NCBI RefSeq assembly: GCF_004104015.1
Contig: NZ_RYFV01000009.1
Span: 27,854-91,853 of the forward strand
Direction of reading: 5' to 3'
From: Actinomyces oricola
GTDB lineage: Bacteria; Actinomycetota; Actinomycetes; Actinomycetales; Actinomycetaceae
DNA length: 64,000 nt
Both the position numbers and the translations under genes were made by a program. Of this stretch, positions 58,430-64,000 are shown piece by piece; position 1 is the stretch's first letter, and each line of letters begins with the position of its first letter. The notes beneath the pieces were generated by a model, which made no database searches, was not told the DNA's origin, and saw nothing but the letters and a program-made list of their open reading frames with translations.

Positions 58430-59263
58430 TCAGGGGTGAGCCTCCAGGGTGGGGGCGACGACGACGGCCAGGGCACCAGGGCCCACGTGGACGCGGGTGG
58501 CCGCGTCCACCGGGGAGCGCATAATGCTGGAGACCTGGGCCCCGGCCTCCACCATGGCGGCGGCCAGGTCCTCCTCCAGGGCGCGGCCCGCGGCCGGGTC
58601 GTCGCAGTAGTGCAGGGCCAGGCGCACCGGTTCCATTGGCGGGCGCGGACCGGACAGGGCCGCTCCGCCGGCGGCGCGCACGGCGCGGTCTATGAGGTGG
58701 CGGCGGGCCCTGGCGGCGCCGCGAACCGTTTCCGCCACCACTATGCCCCCGCTGGTGACCTCCAGGATGGGGCGTACGCCCAGGGCGCCGCCGAGGAGCG
58801 CCGTGGTGCGATCAATGCGCCCGCCACGACGCAGGTGGGTGAGGTCGTCGACGAGGAAGAACAGGCGGGAGCGCGATGCGCTCTCCCGCGCCAGGGCCGC
58901 TGCGCGCCTGGCGTCCGGCGCCCGGCTGGCGGCCATGGCCGCCAGGGCCAGGGCCCCTCCCGAGGTGCCCGAGTCCACGACCGTCACCGGCCCCGCACCG
59001 GAGTCATTGACCTCGGCGGCCGCCTGGCGGGCGTTGTCAATGGTGCCCGACAGGGCGGCGGTGAGGTGGAGGGCCAGGACCTCATCGGCGCGCTGTGCGG
59101 CCCGGCGGTAGGCGCCGGCGAGCTCGGCCACGGAGGGGCGCGACGTCGCCGCCCAGGCCCCCCCGGTGTCGGTGGTGTGCAGTTCGACAACCCCGATCCC
59201 GTGAGCCCGGGCGAGCGAGGGCGGCAGGCAGGCCCCGGAGTCGGTGACGACGGCAACAGACAT
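58430..59263 (-). CDS. DegV family fatty-acid-binding protein
   Basis: Two-domain DegV protein (277 aa), likely the fatty-acid carrier partner of a FakA-type kinase; no fakA is seen here. SVAVVTDSGACLPPSLARAHGIGVVEL opens the protein. LALHLTAALSGTIDNARQAA carries the head-group Ser, FFLVDDLTHLRRGGRI is the second conserved loop and GALGVRPILEVTSGGIVV is the third. ATG 59263 is chosen over 59272 because TAGGGT (59271-59276) lies 7 bases upstream, a leaderless start. Confidence 0.93.
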   Translation of the reverse strand: MSVAVVTDSGACLPPSLARAHGIGVVELHTTDTGGAWAATSRPSVAELAGAYRRAAQRADEVLALHLTAALSGTIDNARQAAAEVNDSGAGPVTVVDSGTSGGALALAAMAASRAPDARRAAALARESASRSRLFFLVDDLTHLRRGGRIDRTTALLGGALGVRPILEVTSGGIVVAETVRGAARARRHLIDRAVRAAGGAALSGPRPPMEPVRLALHYCDDPAAGRALEEDLAAAMVEAGAQVSSIMRSPVDAATRVHVGPGALAVVVAPTLEAHP

Positions 59264-59308
59264 GCCTGCCACCCTATCCCCGCCCGCCAGGGCGGCGCGC
59301 CTGCGCCA

Positions 59309-60598
59309 TTAGGCGTTGAGGGCCAGGCGCTCAGTCAGCGGCAGCCCCACAATGAGCCGGTGGTAGAGGTTCTCCAGCCGGGCGGTCATGGCCGCCGAAT
59401 CGAAGTCCTGGGCGGCTTGCCGGGCGCCGTCGGACAGGGCCCGCATCCGTTGGGGATCGTCGAGGAGGGAGGCAATGGTGCGGGCGAAATCCGGGCCATT
59501 AATGCCATCGGTGAGCACCGCATTGCGCTCCGAGAGGCACTCGGTGAGCCGCTCGTCGCAGTACACGGTCGGCAGACCAGCGGCGGAGGCCTCCAGGATG
59601 ACCATCGGCTGGTTGTCGAAATGGTAGGAGGCCAAGGCGAACAGATCCGCCTGGGCGAGCAGAGCGGCGACCTCCTCGGGGGTGCGCATGCCGAGGATGA
59701 CCACTTTGTCGGCCACCCCCAGCTCCTGGGCGCGCATGCGCAACTCCTCCTCATAGGGGCCGCCGCCCACGAGCACGAGCTTGACCTTGCGGTCGCGCAG
59801 GTGCGCTATGGCATCGACCAGGACCATCTGCCGCTTCTCGGGGCTCAGGCGCGCCACGCAGACGATCAGCTGCTCACCGGGGGCCTTGGCCACTGGGGAG
59901 TCCTCGGGGCGGGCCCGCCGGTAACGGCTGGTGTCCAGTCCATTGGGCAGGACAATGCACGGTGAGGACAGGCCGCCGCCCCGCAAGAGGCTGAGCGCCA
60001 GGTGTTGGGACGGTGAAATGCAAGCGTCGCACTTGTTGGCGAAGGCCGCGGTCAGACGCAGGCCGTGCTGCCACAAGGTGCCCTTAATGGCCTCCTTGGG
60101 GCGGACCCGGGTCAGCCGCCCCCCGCCCTCGGACTTGGGCATCTTGAGCATGACTGGAGGCGTGCGCAGAGCGATGGGGTAGGCCACCGAGACGGCGAGC
60201 AGCCCCGCGGTCACCGCGAAGGGGTAGTCGTCAAGCAGTTCGGTGTAAAGGGTGTGGATGGTGGTCACGTGCGGAATGCCCTGGCGTATCGCGATATTGC
60301 GAGCCAGCACCCCCAGGAAGAACTGCGTCTGGCTGTGGACGACGTCGAAGTGGTACTGGTCGAACTTGCGCCTGAGGCCGGGCAGGATCTTGGCCAGGTC
60401 CCTCTCCTCGAAGACCTTCGACTTCGAGGACGGCACGCGGATAATGTGGTCATCGGTCTCAATGTGGCCCTCGACCTGGGGGGCGACAACGAACACCTCA
60501 TGCCCCCTCTTCTCCAGGCCGGCGCGGAAGGCCGCGGTGGAGGTCGCTACCCCGTGCACCGAGGGCAGGTAGTCGTCAATGAAGAAGCCAATTCTCAT
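59309..60598 (-). CDS. GT4 family glycosyltransferase
   Basis: 429-aa GT-B enzyme of family GT4. The N-terminal acceptor domain starts MRIGFFIDDYLPSVHGVATST and has VVHSQTQFFLGVLARNIA. The donor domain has CVARLSPEKRQ, LVGGGPYEEELR, VILGMRTPEEVAALLAQADLF and the E-x7-E region (EASAAGLPTVYCDE). It resembles bacterial diacylglycerol glucosyl- or mannosyltransferases, so a membrane glycolipid role is plausible. Acceptor is not determinable. Single gene, 35 bp after degV starts in the opposite reading order (both leftward). Confidence 0.88.
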   Translation of the reverse strand: MRIGFFIDDYLPSVHGVATSTAAFRAGLEKRGHEVFVVAPQVEGHIETDDHIIRVPSSKSKVFEERDLAKILPGLRRKFDQYHFDVVHSQTQFFLGVLARNIAIRQGIPHVTTIHTLYTELLDDYPFAVTAGLLAVSVAYPIALRTPPVMLKMPKSEGGGRLTRVRPKEAIKGTLWQHGLRLTAAFANKCDACISPSQHLALSLLRGGGLSSPCIVLPNGLDTSRYRRARPEDSPVAKAPGEQLIVCVARLSPEKRQMVLVDAIAHLRDRKVKLVLVGGGPYEEELRMRAQELGVADKVVILGMRTPEEVAALLAQADLFALASYHFDNQPMVILEASAAGLPTVYCDERLTECLSERNAVLTDGINGPDFARTIASLLDDPQRMRALSDGARQAAQDFDSAAMTARLENLYHRLIVGLPLTERLALNA

Positions 60599-60762
60599 GT
60601 CAGGGATTGGTCCAGTGTCGGGGGAACGGGTGGGCGCAATCGGACCATGCTCACGTCCTACTCAGTCGTCTGGATCTTCGGGGGCGCCGTCGTTGACGCC
60701 CTTGTTGATGGTAACGGTTCTACGGGCGCCGCTGCGCCCCCCTGGCATCCTACGATGAGGTC

Positions 60763-62736
60763 ATGACCGACTCCGCTGAGATCGCCCGCCTCAGAGCCGT
60801 CGCCGCCCAGGCGGCCGCCGACGCCGCGGCCGCCCGAGCCGCGGCAGCCCAGGCGGCCCTTGACGCGGCCCTGGCCGCCCGGCGCACGGGCGACGAGGCG
60901 AGTGCCGGCCCACCGGCAGCCTCTCCGGACTGCGCACCCGCCGGCCCTGCGCCCCCCGCTGTCGAGCCCGTGGTCGAGACGACGGCGGGCGCCGATGCCC
61001 CTGCCGTACCGCCGTCGCAGGACCCGTCATCGACTACAGAGCCGACTACAGAGCCACCGCCCGCAGCGCCGTCGGCCCGGCCCGAACTCAGCGGGTACGC
61101 CGCCGAGGTGCGCGCGGGCTACTCCTTCTCCTCCTCGGCCCTGCCGGTGGGCACCTACCTGGAGGCCACCGGCCCCCAGCCCGCCCCCGTCCCCGGCGTG
61201 CGCGTGGGCATCCCCCTGGGGTTGCTCAACCGCCACGCCCTCGTGGCCGGGGCCACCGGGACCGGTAAGACCCGCACCCTTCAACTCCTCGCCGAGGGGC
61301 TGAGCGCCGCCGGCGTACCGGTCTTCCTGTCCGATATCAAAGGGGATCTCACCGGCCTGGCCGAACCGGGTCGACGTAGTGACAAGCTCGCGGCGCGCAC
61401 CGCGGCCACCGGGCAGCAGTGGGCGCCCCAGTCCTTCCCCCTGGAACTGTTCACCCTGGGCGGCCCCGGCAAGGAGGTGGCGGGTAAGGGAACGCCGATC
61501 CGCACCACCATCACCGAGTTCGGGCCGATCCTGCTCTCCCGCGTCCTGGGCCTCAACGACACTCAGGCCTCGGCCCTCCAGCTGGTCTTCCACTGGGCCG
61601 ACGCCCAGGGGCTGGCCCTGCTGGACCTGAAGGACCTGCGTGCCGTCGTCGACTACCTGACAGGCACGGATGCCGGCAAGGAGGAGCTGAAGACCATCGG
61701 CGGGGTGTCGGCGGCCACGGCCGGGGTCATCCTGCGCCAGATCGCGGCCCTGGAGTACGGCGGCGGGAACCGTTTCTTCGGTGAACCGGCCCTTGACATT
61801 GCCGACCTCATGCGCGTCGCCCCTGATGGGCGCGGCGTCATCTGCGCCCTGGAGCTGGAGGACATCCAGTCCCAGGGGACCGTCTTCTCCACCTTCCTCA
61901 TGTGGCTGCTGGCCGAGCTCTTCGAGGAGCTGCCGGAGGTGGGGGATGTGGAGCGGCCCCGGATCGTATTCTTCTTCGACGAGGCGCACCTGCTGTTCAA
62001 TGGCGCCACGAAGGCCTTCCTGGAGGCGGTGACCCGCACGGTGCGGCTCATCCGCTCCAAGGGGGTGGGGATCGTCTTCATCACCCAGTCGCCCACCGAT
62101 GTGCCCGACGCCGTCTTGGCCCAGTTGGGCAGTCGGGTGCAGCACGCCCTGCGCGCCCACACCCCGGCCGACGCCGCCAAGCTCAAGAAGGCCGTCTCAA
62201 CTTTCCCGACCGGCCCGGTGGACTTGGCGCATGTGCTCACCTCGCTGGGCACCGGCCAGGCCGTGGTCTCGGTGCTCGACGACAAGGGCCGCCCCGCCCC
62301 GGTGGCCCCAACGGTCGTGGACGCCCCGGCGTCGGTCATGGGCCCGGCCCGGGAAGCCACGGTGGCCGGGCTGCTGGCCTCTTCACCGCTGGCCCCCCGG
62401 TACTCCACGGCCGTGGACAATGAGTCGGCCTACGAGATGCTGGCCGCCCGCGTCGAGGCCGATGCCAGGGCCGCCGAGGCCGCCCGCGCCGCGGAAGCGG
62501 CCGCCAAGGAGCAGGCCAAGGCGGAGGCGGCTGCGCACAAGGAGGCCGCCAGGCGCCGCAAAGAGGCGGAGAGGCTGGAGCGGGAGGCCATTAAGGAGGC
62601 TGAGCGCCGCCGGCGCGAGGCCGAGCGGGCCGCGCAGCGGCGCCAGCGCGAGATTGAGAAGACCGTCGGCTCGGTGGGCCGCCAGATCACTCGCGAGCTC
62701 ACCCGCTCCGTCTTCGGCACCCTCAAGAGGCGTTGA
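60763..62736 (+). CDS. DUF853/HerA-like ATPase
   Basis: 657 aa. An Ala-rich helical start (about 40 residues) and a Pro-rich stretch lead to the HerA/FtsK-like ATPase core: VAGATGTGKTRTLQLLAEGL (Walker A), FLSDIKGDLTGLAEPG, IVFFFDEAHLLFNGATKAF (Walker B) and GIVFITQSPTDVPDAVLAQLGSRVQHALRAHTP. The tail (about 560-645) is a Glu/Lys/Arg/Ala coiled coil. This family (DUF853) is widespread and uncharacterised. ATG 60763 follows TACGAT (60751-60756) by 6 bases. It is the last gene before the drop in GC. Confidence 0.92.
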   Translation: MTDSAEIARLRAVAAQAAADAAAARAAAAQAALDAALAARRTGDEASAGPPAASPDCAPAGPAPPAVEPVVETTAGADAPAVPPSQDPSSTTEPTTEPPPAAPSARPELSGYAAEVRAGYSFSSSALPVGTYLEATGPQPAPVPGVRVGIPLGLLNRHALVAGATGTGKTRTLQLLAEGLSAAGVPVFLSDIKGDLTGLAEPGRRSDKLAARTAATGQQWAPQSFPLELFTLGGPGKEVAGKGTPIRTTITEFGPILLSRVLGLNDTQASALQLVFHWADAQGLALLDLKDLRAVVDYLTGTDAGKEELKTIGGVSAATAGVILRQIAALEYGGGNRFFGEPALDIADLMRVAPDGRGVICALELEDIQSQGTVFSTFLMWLLAELFEELPEVGDVERPRIVFFFDEAHLLFNGATKAFLEAVTRTVRLIRSKGVGIVFITQSPTDVPDAVLAQLGSRVQHALRAHTPADAAKLKKAVSTFPTGPVDLAHVLTSLGTGQAVVSVLDDKGRPAPVAPTVVDAPASVMGPAREATVAGLLASSPLAPRYSTAVDNESAYEMLAARVEADARAAEAARAAEAAAKEQAKAEAAAHKEAARRRKEAERLEREAIKEAERRRREAERAAQRRQREIEKTVGSVGRQITRELTRSVFGTLKRR

Positions 62737-62866
62737 ACTCCCCGCCATCGGGACCTCTCCTGATACCATCATCTTGCTGGGTGTAATACCTTGGCACATC
62801 CCCCACAAGTCAAGGTGTTCCGAAAGATACTTCCAGCATCACCCATACACGGAACTGGAACACGCC

Positions 62867-63280
62867 ATGAATCCCGTCCCCTACTCAAACACACGCTTAA
62901 CCAGCGAAGAATTAGATGCGCTCGGTTACTCCGATCTCACTGAAGAACAAAAGTTCGCGATTATTGTCGCCGCACATCACGCCCTAGAAATACGCGTAGG
63001 AGAGGAACTGTCAGCCAACCTGAGCAAGCAACAAATGACTGAATTCGAGAGAATCTTAACTCAACCCGATGCCGACCAAAATAGCTTGCATTGGCTTATT
63101 CAAAATATGCCTGCTTATCGACAAGTAGTCAGTCGACAACAACGTCAACTCAGAGAAGAGCTCGCTAAGATCACAAGCGATTTCCATACCCATTTTTCGC
63201 CTGAACACGAGCCTCTACGCGACTCATCGCGGAACTCATCAAGCCTCGACGATCACCATAAGACCGTCGCCGACACCTAG
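62867..63280 (+). CDS. Small DUF5663-like acidic protein
   Basis: 137 aa, Glu/Gln/Ser-rich and mainly helical. The part LDALGYSDLTEEQKFAIIVAAHHALEIRVGEELSANLSKQQMTEFERILTQ, then NSLHWLIQNMPAYRQVV, follows the DUF5663 pattern (two helices, L-x-x-x-Q-x-x-EF-x-x-x-L, then a W/F-L-x-x-N-x-P-x-Y motif). Function unknown. ATG 62867 is the first start after the GC shift; the open frame upstream belongs to the previous gene's shadow. It sits 51 bp before the P-loop NTPase gene on the same strand, so the pair may be one transcript. GC is much lower than in the core genes. Confidence 0.72.
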   Translation: MNPVPYSNTRLTSEELDALGYSDLTEEQKFAIIVAAHHALEIRVGEELSANLSKQQMTEFERILTQPDADQNSLHWLIQNMPAYRQVVSRQQRQLREELAKITSDFHTHFSPEHEPLRDSSRNSSSLDDHHKTVADT

Positions 63281-63331
63281 ACCTCAAAATCCGCATTCCA
63301 TCGAAAGCCAACGAGAACCTCGTCTACTCTC

Positions 63332-63880
63332 ATGACCAACTCATACCTGCACCAAGAACTAGCCGATGACGTCTGCAAGTTGCTCTCCGAATTCCAGTCA
63401 TCAGATTCGGAATCTCACGGAAATAAATCCGACCGTCTCAATACGTCTCTGACCCGAATCTCGCGAGAATCCTCCGTCATCTCCATCTGGGGCGAACGCG
63501 GATCCGGGAAATCCACGCTCCTCAGCCATTGTCTTCAAAAATTCAGTGAAGATTCAACCTATATTGTCCTGCCACCGATTTCGCCCGAACTATTCGGACC
63601 ACATGACACACTCCTAAACGTCGCACTCGCCGCATTACATGATCATATTGAAAGAAACCTCTCAATCGATCAAAACGATAGATTGAGACTCATAAAAGCC
63701 GTCCAACGCGCCCGGCGCAACGCAGCACTCAACGCCGTACCTCTCGATCATCTTCTCACGGCATCCACTTCAGCCATCAGTTTCGCAAGGGAACTTCAAG
63801 AAGTTGCCGGAAGCACCGAGAGCCTCTACTTCGATCTCCAACAACTCATAAGCGAGGTCACTACATTATGTAATGAGGGT
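63332..63880 (+). pseudogene. P-loop NTPase, truncated by an insertion sequence
   Basis: About 180 residues of a larger protein. ISIWGERGSGKSTLLSHCL is a clear Walker A. STYIVLPPISPELFGPHDTLLNVALAALHDHIE follows, a pattern seen in KAP/STAND-like NTPases linked to defence or signalling. The rest is helical, reaching SLYFDLQQLISEVTT. The frame then runs into insertion-sequence DNA and stops at 63916 after foreign residues. The remainder of the gene, with Walker B and any effector domain, must lie beyond the element or be lost. Low GC and different codon use mark it as acquired. Confidence 0.72.
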
Positions 63881-63885
63881 TATTC

Positions 63886-64000
63886 ATGGGGTGTTGTAGG
63901 TGAATATGAGGGCTAGTACTGCGGTGATTGTTGTGTTGAATGTGTTCAGGGGTCTTCGGTAGTCGTTGTGGAGGATTCTCCAAGTCTTGATATTGGCGAT
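63886..64000 (-). mobile_element. IS5-type transposase, C-terminal end, partial
   Basis: Read leftward from the right edge, the frame gives IANIKTWRILHNDYRRPLN, then TFNTTITAVLALIFTYNTP and TGA at 63888-63886. The (H)LKxWRIL-x-x-DYRRP pattern is the end of IS5-group (DDE_Tnp_4) transposases. The element's terminal sequence probably lies within 63865-63890, near GAGGGTTATTCATGGGG. Its other end and target duplication are outside the window. Confidence 0.7.

Overview
The window is about 64 kb of high-GC DNA (mostly around 70 percent GC by eye). Gene content points to an actinobacterium, most likely of the Actinomyces/Schaalia kind. The evidence is hrcA-dnaJ under a CIRCE element, a DUF3097 gene beside hrcA, lipB-lipA-DUF4191, a large bifunctional PutA, a trpC::trpB gene fusion, and many genes whose start codon lies 6-7 bases after a TANNNT -10 box, the actinobacterial leaderless pattern. 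The genus is an inference; no rRNA or marker tree is available here.

Layout. 1-6.3 kb: the end of a sugar MFS transporter, convergent with putA, then a membrane alpha/beta hydrolase broken by one extra base in a G7 tract. 6.3-10.3 kb: a tight leftward operon phoH-ybeY-CNNM/CorC-era. 10.4-14.8 kb: an EamA exporter, an ABC-2 exporter with a TetR regulator and a perfect palindromic operator on a leaderless promoter, and a DUF4241 gene. 15-21.4 kb: rsmE, a YggS/PLPBP gene, an unrecognised proline-rich membrane protein, a nested inverted-repeat element, then dnaJ and hrcA. 21.5-24 kb: DUF3097 and an ArsB/NhaD-type transporter. 24.3-32 kb: lipoate-dependent enzymes (lpd, an E2 with two DNA-identical lipoyl domains) and lipoate synthesis (lipB, lipA, DUF4191), with a degenerate membrane-anchored kinase between. 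32-38.4 kb: hemH, a YwaF-like membrane protein and the lepA-trmB-hemW operon.

38.7-48.8 kb is the tryptophan region: a stand-alone trpB with its own leaderless promoter, a small VTT/DedA-like protein, and the operon trpL-trpE-trpG-trpD-trpC::trpB-trpA. The 21-residue leader peptide carries three consecutive Trp codons and is followed by mutually exclusive RNA pairings, so transcription attenuation is very likely. No trpF is present; in many actinobacteria PriA supplies that step.

49-60.7 kb: a bacitracin/lantibiotic-type ABC exporter, a solitary PemK/MazF-like protein, rpsT with a 16-bp-stem terminator, a DUF1846 enzyme, then leftward holA, comEC, comEA, degV and a GT4 glycosyltransferase. 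60.8-64 kb: a DUF853/HerA-like ATPase, then an abrupt switch to lower-GC DNA holding a small DUF5663-like protein and a P-loop NTPase gene cut by an IS5-type insertion sequence that runs off the right edge. This last segment is the best candidate for an uncharacterised accessory (possibly defence) system, but only its beginning is visible.
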